From: Rapana venosa
Taxonomy: Eukaryota > Mollusca > Gastropoda > Neogastropoda > Muricidae
Length of the DNA stretch: 64,000 nucleotides
Direction: 5' to 3'
Assembly: GCA_028751875.1 (NCBI GenBank)
Contig: CM054138.1
Location: 36,348,773-36,412,772, forward strand
Made by a program: the position numbers and the translations under genes. The notes beneath the pieces were generated by a model, which saw nothing but the letters and a program-made list of their open reading frames with translations, did not search any database and was not told where the DNA came from. Below are positions 11,880 through 24,259 of the stretch, piece by piece; within the stretch, counting starts at the first letter, position 1; each line of letters starts with the position of its first letter.

Positions 11880-14800
11880 TGAACAAAAAAGAAAAAATAT
11901 AATAAGACCTTACTTCCAGATTTTGATGTCATTTTATCTCTTATAAATTTTCCATTTTTGGGAAGGGGTTAGAAGGCATCATTTAAAAAAAGGTCGGGAA
12001 AAGAATATTTATACCCAGTTAAAGGGATGGTTTCAATTTTTAAAAACCCTTTTGGGGGCGACTCTTTAAGCCAATCCATGTTTTATATGTTGACAGTAAA
12101 GGAATGGGGAAAATTTTTTTGTTTGGGGTCCCATATCAAAAAGATAAAAATATTAGGGGAAATTTGGGAAAACCCAAAAAGGGAGAAAGCAGCCAGCCCT
12201 GATCAAATTTGGGAAAATTTTGCTAAAATTTTGGAGGGAAAATTTTTGTGCTTTTTCTTTAAAAAACTTTTCCCGGGGCCTGAATTAAAATATAACTTTG
12301 GGCATAAAAACGTGATGTTGAAAAACCCCTAATAACTTTTGGGGAAATTTTTTCTTATTTAAACATAAGTAGTAAGAATATAGTATAAAAAATTAAAAAA
12401 TGGGTTTTCAGGAAGGGTTATGAAAAAAAATTAAATTCAGGGGGAGCACCAAGGGGTTTTTAAAGGAGGATACCCCCACTATAGTCAAATTTTAAACCTT
12501 TTGCTTGCGTTTGTACAAAAACATTTGCGCATAAAAAAAAGCTTATGTACATTTATTGACTTTAAAAAAGGGATTTAATTTCTGTAAGGAAATTGGGTTG
12601 TCCCAAATTTCCTGAAAAAGGTGTGGGGGAAAAACTTTTTAAAGGGAATTTTGAACCCCAGGGATCAAAAAGTAGAAGTGAAAAAGTTGTGGAATTAAAG
12701 GGGACTGAAAAAATATATTTGTCCCACGGGGGTGTTAAAAGGGTTTGTATGTCCCCCCTTAAATTGTTTTTCCGTTTTTTTTAAGATTTGGGCCAGAGAG
12801 TAAATCAAAAAAGGGTAAAGTGGAAAATAAATTTCCCCCCAAATTTTCCTCAAGTTGTTTATTTTTTGTTTTTCGATGATTTTTAACCTCTATCAAAAAA
12901 ATTTAAAAAAAAAATTTTTTACAAAAGCATTAAAAACAGTTTAAAAGTCCCTGCAACTTTCCACTTGATTTTAAAGGTTAATTGAGTATGAGAAATTATC
13001 CTTGAAAATTCAGAAAAGGTGGAAATTTAGTGTCATGAAAAATGGGTAAAAATGGAAATTCATGAAATGTTTTTAATGTATATAATATTTTGGGAATCTT
13101 TTTTTTTTTACTAACTTAGTTTCACAATTTCATGTAAGATCTGGCAAGTGGGGGAAAAGGGAAAGTTGTTATTTTTTTTGAAAAAAACTACGATATTTAA
13201 ATTTAAAAATCTTTTGACTTTTTCCTAAAGATTTTTGATGCCAAAAAAAAAACCCCAAAACCCTTTGTTATATGGGCAAAAAATTTGGGGTTTTGGGGAA
13301 TGAAACCCTTAACCCTTGTGAATCAGTTGCCCCCTTTTATTTTAAAAAAAGCAGTATTTAGGCTTAGATAGACTTTACACCTAATGATCTTTTTTATATA
13401 GTAAAACCCCTTGTTTCCCTCTTTCTTTTAAATCCCGGGCTGTAAGATCCCTTAGAAAAATTTGGTTTAAGATTTGCAAAAGAAAAAGAGCAGGCTATAT
13501 TAAAACCCCGGTATTAGCCCCAAGAAAACCGGGACAAGGGTCGCTAATGTGAACAAAACCAAAACCCCCCCCGTAAAAGTAAATTTGGAATGCCCCTGCC
13601 CCCAAAACAGAAAATTTAAATTTCCCTTGGCAGCAGATCAAACCAGAGGGCGGCAAAAAAGGAAGGGACCCCAAAAACAGGGGGGCAAGGCCGGAAGTGT
13701 TTTGGGGAGATGAAAAATTTGGAGACAACTAGTAAGCCCAACCCCCAAGCTAAAAACCCTTCCAGAGCTGGGTTTTGTTCCGCTCCTGTACCTTTTCTGA
13801 TTTGGGGAAAGGAGGGACTAAAATTTGGATCTAAACCAAACTTCAAACCCTTCCAACCCTTTTGGATGCCCATTTGGGGAAGAATTTTCGGGTTTTTTTG
13901 GCCAGAAAAGGGACCCCAAATGAAGACCTATAGGGAAAAGGGGAAAGGCAAGAAGACTTTAAAAACCCATCACCCAACCGACGTGGGGAAGGGGAAATTT
14001 GGGCAATCCCCCCAAAAGGGAGCCCACAGTAATCGCAAAAAAAACAGCATTGAAAGGCCCCCAAAAGGGGGGGGGGGGAAAAAAGGGAAAGCCCAAAAAA
14101 GCAACGGGGAGAAGAAGGGTAAAAAAGTGAGAAAAGGCCATGCGGGCATTTTGGGGGAACCAAGGATGGGTTGGCCCAGAATGGGCAGGGGGGGGAAGCG
14201 CTTTGTTGTGCCCTCCCACCGCGGGTGTAAGGGTAATGATGATTTTATTAAAATCCAAACAAGATGCTTTATATAAAAGATGTCAAAGGAAAAAAAACTG
14301 GGTGACAAAAAATCCCTCCCTGTTTTGGGGAACTCGGGTTTGGATTTGTTTTGGTTTCAATCAAAGGAGCCGAAATTTTTAAGGGAGTTTTTAAAAACTT
14401 TCAGGAAAAGATTAAATTGCCCTCCCAAATTGGCCCGCAATGGAGTGATAAATAAAAAACATTGAAAGTTTTTGGAATTTTAAACAAAAACAATTTTAAG
14501 TTCAATTTATGTAAACCCCTTTTCTAAAACTTGATATGATTACATTTGAAAAGAATTATGTCTAAGTTTAGATTTTGGGCATCAATATTTAAAAAATTTT
14601 ATAAATTTAGATAAAAGAGAAATTTTATTTGCGACCCAGGTTGTATCCCCCTTATGTTGGAAGGGAAGCCCAGAGGATGAAGTATAAATTTTGGGGGTTG
14701 TGTGTCCGTATTAGAGGAGTTTGGGGAATACATTCCCCGTTAAAAATAGTAGACCCGTCTAATTTTAATTTTTAAATTGTTTTTCTCCCGGGATCCCAAA

Positions 14801-17436
14801 ATTTTTTTCCCCCGAGGTTGGGTTTGCCAAAACCCACTTTTTATTTGTGTAAAAACTTTCAGAATAAGAAGATAATTGTTAACCAAGTCATATTTTTGTA
14901 GCTGACCCTTTTTCCCTTTTACAGAAACATGTTGCGTTATAATTTTTTTTAAACCCCCCCCAAATACTAAGAAATTGGGGCCCCAACCCCCCTTTTGGGA
15001 AAGGGGCCCAAAGGCCTTTTTTGAATAAAAACATTTGTTTTAGTTGAGTTTTCCCCTTTCTCTTCTTTCTTTGTCAGTCAAGTCAAATTTTTAATTTTTC
15101 CCCGATTTGGGACATTTAAAAAGCAGTGCAATATTTTTTTATTTATTTATTTTTTTTTTTTGTTTTTATTTTAAATTTTTTTAAAAAAAATTTTTTTTTA
15201 TGAAACCGCATATATTCCCCCTCTTCCTTAACATTAAAAATTGGGAGTCAATGGTCCCAAAGGAAAAAAAAAATTGAACCCCAAACATTTCCCCTTCTGC
15301 TATTCCTTCAAGGGCTTTCCAAACCACAGGACGGGGCCCCGTTTCAAAAAATTGTCTTCACAAATCTGCCCCCTTTTTATCTCTGTAGCTGTTTCCCCCG
15401 TATACTCCCCAATTTTCCCCTTTTCTTGGGGCCCCTCTGGGGGATATTTTTGGGGTTTTTAAACCCCGATTTAAACAAACCCCTTTTTGGCCTTGTCTTT
15501 CTTTGGTTTTAGGAAAAGAATTCCTCTTTTTACTTCCCCCAAAAAACCCTTTACTTATATTAAAAACCAGCCCCAAAAAAGTGTTTTTTTTACCCGACAT
15601 TTCCCCCATATTGTTCCACTTTTTTCAAAACATTTTTTCACCTTCCCTTTCCCCACCTAAGTGTGTGTTTGTGGGGGGTGGGGGGTTTGGGGGGTGTGTT
15701 AAAAAAAAACTTGCAAAATCTAATGTTATTTGAGGAATGTTTTAATTTGGAAATGATTGAAATGCAAGTGCTTCGGGTTTGTTTTTTTACAAAAATAAAA
15801 CCCCTCACTCCCCGTCCCCCTGCCCCAAAAAGTAGGGGGGAAAGAAGAAGATGCAAAGAAATCTTTTTCCTGCTTTTACCATCCTGGTGGCTAGTGAAGG
15901 TGTTGCAGGGGTTGGGGGTCCAGTTTTTTTAAAGTTTTTAACCCCGATTTTCTTTTGGGGGGTTTCTTTTCTTGCCCCCGGGTGTTTTTTGCAAAATGGT
16001 TTTTTTCTAAGGTGGGGTTTTCTTGTGGTGTGACAAAAACCCCAAAACCCTTTTCCCCCCCCCTTTTAAGATGGGGCAGATTTCAGGGGGCCTTTCACGC
16101 TTTTTGATTTCTTTTTTTTCCAAGTTGTTTTTTCTTGTGTTTTTTTTGATGATATTTTTAAAGGGTTTTTTCTGTGGCACTTGTTTCGAATGTTGGGTTT
16201 TCCTCTTAGGTTTTCGACGGGGCCATGATTCAAGCCCTAAAGGGGGATAGTATTCGGGGATTTGTAGAGGTGGTATTTTTGGGGCAAAAAAGCGATGTTG
16301 TTGGGTTTGATGGGTTCCCCCTGGAGTTGGCTAGAGAGAAAAGTTGCGGTTGCCCAATTTAAACTTTCAAATTTTTTTTTTTGATGTGCCATCTTTTTTT
16401 TAGGATGGAGCCTAAGTATTTGAACTGGCTCACCTCTTCCAGTATTTCTCCATTCATCTTTATTTATGTGCTGTCATTACTTGCGCGGTTGACCATGACT
16501 TTGATTTCTCTGTACTGACCTCCTCGCTCGATCTGATAGACTATCTGTGAGGTTTTGCAGTTCTTGTTTGCTGCCGCCCATGAGGTCAATGTCATCTGCA
16601 AATTTGAGGTTGCAAACGGGTCTTCCACCAATGGAGATGGATGTGTGGTGGTTTTGCAGTGTCTCTGTCATGATGTTTTCGAGGAAGAGGTTGAAGAGTA
16701 CAGGTGAGAGAAGGCAGCCCTGACAGACCCCAACCGTGGTCTTGACGAACTCGACCATGTGATTGTTCATGAAAACTGCACTTCTTGCTGTAAATGAGGC
16801 AGTTGTCAATGTTGAAGTGCCTGAGTACTTGCCAGAGGCCGTCATGCCATACCCTGTCAAAGGCCTTTTTGAAGTCTATGAAATTGTGATACAAGTCTTT
16901 TTGGTGTTGGAGATGTTTCTCTATCAGAATTCTCAGATTGAAAATTTGTTCCATTGTGCTGCGTTTTGGTCTAAAGCCCGCTTGTTTTTCTGCCAGGAGT
17001 TTTTCCGCTTGGTTTTTCAGTCTGTTGAGGACTACCGGCAGCATGATCTTGCTAGGATGGCTTATGAGACTGATGGTTCTGTAGTTCTGGCATTGCTTGA
17101 GGTTTCCTTTCTTTGGTAGGGGTATTACAAGAGACTGTGTCCATTCTTCTGGTGTCTGAATCTTCTGACAAAGTCCTGTGAATCGCCTTGCTGTTTCATT
17201 CCCTCCATTTTTTATGAGTTCAGCTGGGATGTTATCGATTCCAGGGGACTTCCCCTTCTTCAATTGTTTAATAGCTGTGTCTACTTCACACCTTAGTATT
17301 GGTGGGTCTTTATCTTGGTGTTCAGGGGGTTTGTCAGAAACTATGTTGGTATCTGGGCGTAGTGGGTATTATACAATCCCCACAGTAATTTGTCCCGCTT
17401 GGAGGATGGGATTGCTTTCCTTTTTAAAAAAATTTT
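11880..17436 (+). repeat. Corrupted duplicate of 17940-23280
   Basis: The two segments are colinear at an offset of about 5.8-6.1 kb. Matches include 13262 with 19219 (non-LTR C-terminal region), 13500-14240 with 19452-20145 (nested RTE 3' end), 14300-14700 with 20200-20610, 15120-15650 with 21000-21490, 15720-15930 with 21560-21770, and 16480-17420 with 22340-23280. Differences are dominated by homopolymer gain and single-base loss. The copy stops at the N gap. The simplest reading is an unpolished contig end representing the same locus or the other haplotype. Confidence 0.8.
15790..17436 (-). mobile_element. Element C copy, RT region (low-quality duplicate, cut by the gap)
   Basis: The minus strand encodes an RT fragment in two overlapping frames. 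Visible pieces, in protein order: KGKSPGIDNIPAELI (17260-17210), WTQSLVIPLPKKGNLKQCQNYRTISLI, AGFRPKRSTMEQIFNLRIL, FIDFKKAFDRVWHDGLW, VCQGCLLSPVLFNLFLE and LKFADDIDLMGGSKQEL (about 16580), so the catalytic FADD box is intact. A frameshift near 16800 separates the first and second halves. Past 16480 toward 15790 only a degraded C-terminal region and 3' end remain. It is the counterpart of 21637-23280. Confidence 0.8.
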
Positions 17437-17936
17437 NNNNNNNNNNNNNNNNNNNNNNNNNNNNNNNNNNNNNNNNNNNNNNNNNNNNNNNNNNNNNNNN
17501 NNNNNNNNNNNNNNNNNNNNNNNNNNNNNNNNNNNNNNNNNNNNNNNNNNNNNNNNNNNNNNNNNNNNNNNNNNNNNNNNNNNNNNNNNNNNNNNNNNNN
17601 NNNNNNNNNNNNNNNNNNNNNNNNNNNNNNNNNNNNNNNNNNNNNNNNNNNNNNNNNNNNNNNNNNNNNNNNNNNNNNNNNNNNNNNNNNNNNNNNNNNN
17701 NNNNNNNNNNNNNNNNNNNNNNNNNNNNNNNNNNNNNNNNNNNNNNNNNNNNNNNNNNNNNNNNNNNNNNNNNNNNNNNNNNNNNNNNNNNNNNNNNNNN
17801 NNNNNNNNNNNNNNNNNNNNNNNNNNNNNNNNNNNNNNNNNNNNNNNNNNNNNNNNNNNNNNNNNNNNNNNNNNNNNNNNNNNNNNNNNNNNNNNNNNNN
17901 NNNNNNNNNNNNNNNNNNNNNNNNNNNNNNNNNNNN
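17437..17936. other. Assembly gap, 500 N
   Basis: There are exactly 500 N, a conventional placeholder length rather than a measured one. The flanks are poor-quality sequence that duplicates across the gap. Confidence 0.98.
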
Positions 17937-20640
17937 TAAAAAATGTGTCTACAAGAAGGGAATAAAATTTCATCTGAAAAAAAAAAAACAATCAAATAAA
18001 CCTTACTTGCAGATATAGCACTTTTCCCTTTCTCAAACCCAAATTGGAATGTTAAAAGGCATCATTAAAAAAAGTAGCAAAGAAAGTAATCATTGACAAT
18101 TTTTAAATATTTAAAAAACCCCTTTTGGAAAAAAGACTCATTACCAACTCCATAATACTGAGTTGACAGTCATGGAACTGGGGAAATTTGATTGTCCCAT
18201 ATCTAAAGAAAAAATTTTAGGGCACTAGAAAACTAAAAGTGAAAAAGACCGGTCCGATCAAATCTAGGAATTGCAAAATGGGGAGGGTGAAAAATTGTGC
18301 TTTTCCTTTCAAAAACTATTCCCTGGGCGAATCATAATACAACATGCATAAAAACGGTGAGTTGAGAACCCCAATAACTAAAGGGAAATTTCTCTTAGTG
18401 CATGTAGTAAGATAATATACTATAATTAACATATTACAGGAATGGTTATGAAAAAAAAATTACAGGGGAGCCCAACTGGTTTTAAAAGGGGAAATCCACT
18501 ATGATCATATGTTTACTCCCCTCTTTTTTACAGAAAAAGTTTTCGCATAACCATAAGCCAGTAGCATTTATTACTTTGAAAAAACTTTGATTCTGCTAAC
18601 AGGAACTTGTTGTGGGCCCATTCTCCTGAAAAATGGGGTGAAGGGTAAAAATATTTGATTTTTAGAGCCATGTAAACAGAATGTCAGAAGTAGAAAAGAT
18701 TGGAACTAAAATGACTGACATAATAACTTGTACCACTGGGGTTAAAAAAAAGGGGTTTGTATTAGCCCCTTATTGTTTTTCTGTTTTTTTTTTAATGATA
18801 AAAAAGACTCATAAAAAGGTAAACGGGACAATTTCCCCCCCAAAATTTTCTCAGAGTTGTTTACTTTCTGCTTGCTGATGTTTACCCATCTAAACAGTTT
18901 ATAGGCTTACAAAAAACAGTTAAAAAACTTAAAAAATGCGCCCTCACTTGATCTTAATTTAAAAAAGGTATGAGAAATTCGTTGTATTTAAAAAGGGGCA
19001 TTTAAACTGCTTTGAAAAAGGTTTTACATGGAATACAGCCGTATTTAAAGAATAAAATATTTGGGTCTGTTTTTCACTAACTATTTTTACAACGGATTAA
19101 AGATCTGGCAATCGAGGTAAAGGAAGCTTGTTATTTGTGTTAAAACAAACTACGAATATTGAATAATAACTCTTTTGACTTGTTCATAAAGTTTATTTGA
19201 TCCCACAAATACAACCCACTGTGTTATATGGTGCAGAAATTTGGGGCTTGGATGCAGCCTTAACACATTGTGAATCAGTGCACCTCTTTACTTTAAAGCA
19301 GTATTTAGGCTTAGATAGACGTACACCTAATGATCTTGTTTATAGTGAAACCTATAGATATCCTCTCTCTGTTAATGCTGCTGTAAGATGCCTTAGATAT
19401 TGGATTAAGATTCTGCATATGAATAAGAGCAGGCTATCTTATAAATCCTCGTATTAGCACCAAGAAAACAGAGACAATGTCGCTCAATGTGAACACACCA
19501 GACCCTGTGAAAGTGAATGGAACTGACCTGCGCCAGACAGACAAGTTCACATACCTTGGCAGCAGCATCAAACCAGAGGGCGGCCACAAAGAAAAGGGCA
19601 TCCACAACAGACTGGGCAAGGCCAGGAATGTGTTTTTTGGGAGATGAACAATATCTGGGGATCAACTCATACCAGCACCAACACCAAGCTGAAGCTATCC
19701 AGAGCTGTTTGTGTCTACGCCCTGTACGGTTCTGAGTGCTGGAGGATGACGGAAGTCGATCTTAAACCAAAAATTCATCCTTCCACACCAAATGCCTGCG
19801 AAGAATTCTCCGGATCTTTTGGCCTGAGAAGATCTCCAAATGAAGACCTACTACGGAGATGCGGGCCCGAAAAAATGGGAACCATCATCACCAGACGATG
19901 GTGGAAGTGGGATTGGGCCCCATCCTCCGAAAGAGATCCCCCATCAATCGCAAGAACAGCATTGCACTGGACCCCAGAAGGAAGGAGAAAGAAAGGAAGA
20001 CCAAAAGCAACGTGGAGAAGAACTGTAGAAAGTGAGATGAAGGCCATGCAGCACTCTTGGGGATCAGTGACTAGGTTGGCCCAGAATAGGCAGGAGTGGA
20101 AGCGCTTTGTTGCTGCCCTACACACCGCTGGGTGTAATGGCTAATGATGATCTTATAAATCCTACAAGATGCTTTATGATCAAGATGTCAAAGGGAAAAA
20201 CAACTGGGTGACACAAATACCTACCTGTTTGTGTGAACTCGGGTTTGGATTTGTTTGGCTCAATCAAGGAGTCCGAAATTGTAGAGAGTTTATTAACACT
20301 TTCAGGCAAAGATTGATTGACTGCCAATGGCAGCAATGGAGTGATCATATACAAAACAGTGAAAGATTTCGAATGTACAGACAATTTATAAGTTCACATG
20401 ATGTCAAACCTTATCTAAAACTTGATATGATATACATTTGAAAAGAATTATGTCTAAGTTTAGACTTGGTGCATCAGATATAAATGTTCATAAATTCAGA
20501 TACAGAGAACATGATATTGACGACCTCAGGTTGCTATGCCCATTATGTAAGCAAGCAGAGGAGGATGAAGTACATTTTGTGTTGTGCTGTCCACTATTAG
20601 AGGATGTTAGGCAGAACTACATCCCTTAAATATAGTAGAC
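17937..20640 (+). mobile_element. Non-LTR retrotransposon, RT to C-terminal zinc-knuckle-like region, with a nested insertion
   Basis: An RT strand-turn segment near 18690-18780 reads KIGTKMTDIITCTTGVK and then a damaged GCVLSP-type motif. It is followed by PTVLYGAEIWGLDAA (19205) and a C-terminal tract up to 19449. After a 700-bp insertion (19450-20149) the protein resumes in frame-like fashion: KNNWVTQIPTCLC, FVWLNQGVRNCREFI, FRQRLIDCQWQQW, then LLCPLCKQAEEDEVHFVLCC at 20549-20608. The C-x2-C...H...C pattern and the order are typical of the C-terminus of some metazoan non-LTR elements. A related copy, nested differently, lies at 56760-59560. Quality before about 19100 is poor. Confidence 0.7.
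19450..20149 (+). mobile_element. Nested 5'-truncated RTE-like 3' end with a 14-bp target-site duplication
   Basis: Flanked by direct copies of ATCTTATAAATCCT (19436-19449 and 20150-20163), this 700-bp insert carries only the C-terminal part of an RTE-like polyprotein. Visible pieces are KVNGTDLRQTDKFTYLGSSI, EMNNIWGSTHTSTNTKLKL, ALYGSECWRMTEVD, RRWWKWDWAP and ALHWTPEGRRKKGRPKATWR, followed by WKRFVAALHTAG and a stop at about 20142. It ends in a short ATG repeat. Another copy of this 3' end is at 50548-51080 on the minus strand. One frameshift near 19640 breaks the frame. Confidence 0.85.
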
Positions 20641-21040
20641 AGTCTAATTTATTTAACTCTTTTACCTCCTGGCATCAAGTCATCCTGAGGTTGTTCGCAC
20701 CTCAAATTTATATTTGTGTAAAGCTTTCAGAAAAAGAGAGATAATTGTTATCCTAAGTCATATTTTGTTTGCTGACTTTTCTTATACAGAAACAGTTGTC
20801 GTTACTATGCTTTTTCCCCCACCCAAATACTAAGAAATTTGAAACAACCCCCTTCATTTTATTGGCCAATGGCTTTTTTGAATAAATCATTCTAGTTTGA
20901 GTTGAGTTCTCTCTCTCTCTCTCTCTCTCTGTCAAGTCAAGTCAAATTTTAATTTCCAGATGGTACATTTAATAAGCAGTGCATTTGCTTTATTTTATTT
21001 ATTTATTTATTTTTGTTTTTTATTTTATTTTTTTAATTTT
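20641..21040. other. 3' sequence of the preceding element and low-complexity DNA
   Basis: About 20641-20905 is the likely 3' noncoding part of the element ending at 20640, finishing near GAATAAATCATTCTAG. A CT dinucleotide run (20908-20930) and an AT-rich stretch (20985-21045) follow. No gene is seen. Confidence 0.5.
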
Positions 21041-21044
21041 CTTT

Positions 21045-21635
21045 TATGATCCAGCATCATCCATTCACTCTCTTCAACACATACAAAACTCTGCAGCTCA
21101 ACTGGTCCTAAGAAAGAAAAAATCTGAACACATCACTCCTCTTCTGCTATCTCTTCACAGGCTGCCTATCTCACAGAGACCGAAGTATAAGACCAATACC
21201 CTCTGTTTCAAAATAATGTCTTCACAAATCTGCACCCTCTTATCTCTGTAGCTGTCTTCACCTGTATACTCCATCCCATTCTCTTCGCTCATCTGCAGAT
21301 ACTTTGTGCTTTTGAACACCCAGATTCAAACAAACCACTGTTGGCCATTGCTCTTTCTTTGTTTCAGGAATGAACTTCCTCTTTCACTTCCCCAAAAGCC
21401 TTCACTTGATACCTTCAAATCCAGCCTCAAAATGTATTTCTTACCTGACACTTTCCCCTCATATCTGTTCCTACTTGTTCAACAGCATCCTTCACCTCCT
21501 TCATCACCACCTAAGTGTGTGTGTGTGTGTGTGTGTGTGTGCATAAACTTGAAATATCTTATGTTATTTGAGGAATGTTGCATTCCTGTAAATGATTGAG
21601 TGCAAGTGCTTCGATTTGTTTCTTTTACAAGATTC
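21045..21635 (+). mobile_element. CR1/L2-like non-LTR C-terminal fragment and 3' tail
   Basis: The plus strand encodes LQHIQNSAAQLVLRKKKSEHITPLLLSLHRLPISQRPKYK, cited here as the three blocks QNSAAQLVLRKKK, HITPLLLSLHRLPI and YKTNTLCFK, then NELPLSLPQKPSLDTFKSSL in a shifted frame. This order (QNSAARLV, LHWLP, LPxSLR, FKxxLK) is the classic C-terminus of CR1/L2-clade polyproteins. A GT repeat (21515-21541) and a 3' tail shared with 1911-2040 follow. Confidence 0.7.
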
Positions 21636-21636
21636 A

Positions 21637-24228
21637 CTCACTCACTCACTCACTCAGTCCCATGTCCCAAAGGACGTAGGGGGGACATGAGAGAAGACGC
21701 AACAGAGATCTTTTTCCATGCTTCACAATCCTGTGTGGCTAGTAAGAAGGTGTTGCAGGGGTTGGGCGGTCCAGTCTTTGTTGTGTCAACCCATGATTTC
21801 TTTTGGCGGCCTCATCTTTTCTTAACCTCGACTGTTCTTTGCAAGAATGGTTTTTGCTAAGGTGTGTGTCTTGTGGTGTGACCAAACCACATCAGTTTCT
21901 CTCTCTCTTTATGATGGAGAGCAGATGTCTTGGGGGCCTACACGCTTTGTTGATTTCTTCTTTCACATAGTTGTTGTCTTGTGTTCTTAGTGTGATATTT
22001 TGAGGAGTCTTCTGTGGCACTTGTTCTCGAATGCTTGATTTTTCCTCTCTAGCTCTGCTGACAGGGTCCATGATTCACAGCCATATAGGAGGATAAGAAT
22101 CTCGGGATTTGTAGAGGTGGTATTTGGTGCAATAGAAGCTGATTTGTTGCTTCTGATGATCCTCTGGAGATCTGCTAGAGCAGATGTTGCTGTTGCAATG
22201 CGAGCTTTCACTTCATTGTTTGATGTGCCATCTTTTGTTAGGAGGAGCCTAGTATTTGAACTGGCTCACCTCTTTCCAGTATTTTTCCTCCATTCATATC
22301 TTATTTAATGTGCTGTCATACTTGCGCGGTTGACCAATGATCTTTGATTTCTCTTACTGACCTCCTCGCTCGATCTGATAGACTATCTGTGAGGTTTTGT
22401 GCAGTTCTTGTTTGCTGCGCCCCATGAGGTCAATGTCATCTGCAAATTTGAGGTTGCAAACGGGGTCCTTCCACCAATGGAGATGGATGTGTGGTGGGTT
22501 TTGCAGTGTCTCTGTCATGATGTTTTCGTAGAAGAGGTTGAGAGCAGTACAGGTGAGAAGGGCAGCCCTGACAGACCCCAACCGTGGTCTTGAAGAACTC
22601 GCCCATGTGATGTTCATGAAACTTGCACTTCTTGCTGTGAATGAGGCAGTTGTCATGTTGACAGTGCCTGAGTACTTGCCAGAGGCCGTCATGCCATACC
22701 CTGTCAAAGGCCTTTTTGAAGTCTATGAACATTGTGATACAAGCTCTTTTGTGTATGGAGATGTTGCCTATCAGAATTCTCAGATTGAAAATTTGTTCCA
22801 TTGTGCTGCGTTTTGTCTAAAGCCGCTTGTTTTTTGCCAGGAGTTTTTCCGCTTGGTTTTTCAGTCTGTTGAGACTTACTCCGCAGCATGATCTTTCTAG
22901 ATGTCTTTATGAGACTGATGGTTCTGTAGTTTCTGGCATTGCTTGAGGTTTCCTTTCTTTGGTAGGGGTATTACAAGAGACTGTGTCATCTCTTCTGGTG
23001 GTCTGAATCTTCTGACAAAGTCCTGTGAATCGCCTTGCTGTTTCATTCCATCCATTTTTTATGAGTATCAGCTGGGATGTTATCGATTCCAGGGGACTTC
23101 CCCTTCTTCAATTGTTTAATAGCTGTGTCTACTTCACACCTTAGTATTGGTGGGTCTTTATCTTGGTGTTCAGGGGGTTTGTCAAAAACTATGTTGGTAT
23201 CTGGGCGTAGTGGGTAGTTATACAATCCCTCACAGTATTCCATCCAGCATTGGAGGATGGCATTGCTTTCCGTTAAAAGATTTTCTTTGTCTTCAATAAC
23301 AGAGGCATTAGGCTGTATGGTTTTAGTTAGTGATGAAAGCTGTTACTCTTGGCCATTCCAACTTCGATGCTGTTGCATTGTTATTGTATCCACGCTTCTT
23401 TGGCTTCTCTCATCTTTTTCCTCACTTCTCTGTGGCTATCCCGGTATTTGTTGTTGGCTTCTTGACTTGTGAACGTTTGTTTCTTAAGCTCTCTTCTTTT
23501 GTCCCCAGAGGTCAAGAACCTCATTTGTCACCCAGGGTTGTTTCTTTGTTCTACTTTTTCCTAATGTTTCTTCTGCTGCTGTCATTAGCACTTCTTTGAT
23601 GTTGTTGGCTAGTGTGTCCACATCACTGTCGATGGCTGTGTTCTTTCGAGCCAGAAGGCCCATAGAGCCGGAGCTTATCCTGGTTTCTGTAGCGTTAAGC
23701 GAACTGATGGTTTTTCACCACCCCTGTGACAGGACGCTAGTCTGTCGCCAGATACTTCCCCAGCAGAGCTGGTACCCACTTGTACACCTGGGTGGAGTGA
23801 GGAAGATAGGAGTAAAGTGTCTTTCCCAAGGACACAACACCGAGCCGAGCGGGGATCGAACCCGCGACCTCTGGATCACGAGTTGACCGCCTAAACCACT
23901 CGACCACGGTGCCTCCTAGTGAGTGGGGCGAACTTTCCTCCAATGTTGGCGTGGAAGATCTCAACCACTGTCGGGTCTTTGAGTTTTTCCAGATCAAATC
24001 TTATGCGTGGGTTTTTTGGCTGTTGTTTTGCTTTCAGTTTCAGCTTGATGGTGGTAAGTACAAGGTCGTGGTCACTGCCAATGTCAGCTCCTGGGAATGT
24101 TCTTGTGTTTGCCTTGTTTATGCTGGATTTGATCTTTGGGGTGACAGAATGTAGTCAATTTGATTGTGAATCAGACCATTTGGTGAGTGCCAGGTTGATG
24201 TTCTAGATGGCTTGTGAGGGTGGATTCA
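21637..24228 (-). mobile_element. Element C: non-LTR retrotransposon, endonuclease-RT, interrupted by SINE-3
   Basis: On the minus strand, 24170-23925 encodes the end of an endonuclease (NQIDYILSPQRSN, then IRFDLEKLKDPTVVE in another frame). The SINE at 23643-23920 follows. A linker (23640-23290) reads TLGKSRTKKQPWVTNEVLDL. The RT (23243-22354) shows KGKSPGIDNIPA, NLRILIGN, MFIDFKKAFDRVWHDGLW, VGVCQGC and LKFADDIDLMG, and the C-terminus shows LLYGCESWTLSAELERK (about 22110). The 3' end meets a CACT tetranucleotide run (21637-21656), matching the tetranucleotide tail of the related element at 40324. Several frameshifts make it defective. Confidence 0.85.
23643..23920 (-). mobile_element. SINE-3 copy (Ser/Leu-tRNA-like head)
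   Basis: The minus strand begins GGCACCGTGGTCGAGTGG (A-box-like) and has the B-box GGGTTCGATCCC about 50 bp later, then GTCCTTGGGAAAGACACTTT and an end at CTCGAAAGAAC. It is nearly identical to the copies at 33831 and 57959, which suggests recent spread. It is inserted between the endonuclease and linker of element C. Confidence 0.9.
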
Positions 24229-24259
24229 GTGCTATATAAATTCCATATATTATTATTAT
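24229..24259 (+). mobile_element. Tail fragment of a CR1/L2-like element
   Basis: ATTCAGTGCTATATAAATTC followed by a TAT/ATT run matches the ending of the fragment at 1911-2040. Confidence 0.5.

Noticed and set aside
11880..17436. Genuine tandem segmental duplication
   Set aside because: One copy is dominated by homopolymer errors and abuts a placeholder gap, so an assembly origin fits better; raw reads would decide.
17178..17991. Long reading frames across 17437-17936
   Set aside because: They consist mostly of unknown residues from the 500 N.
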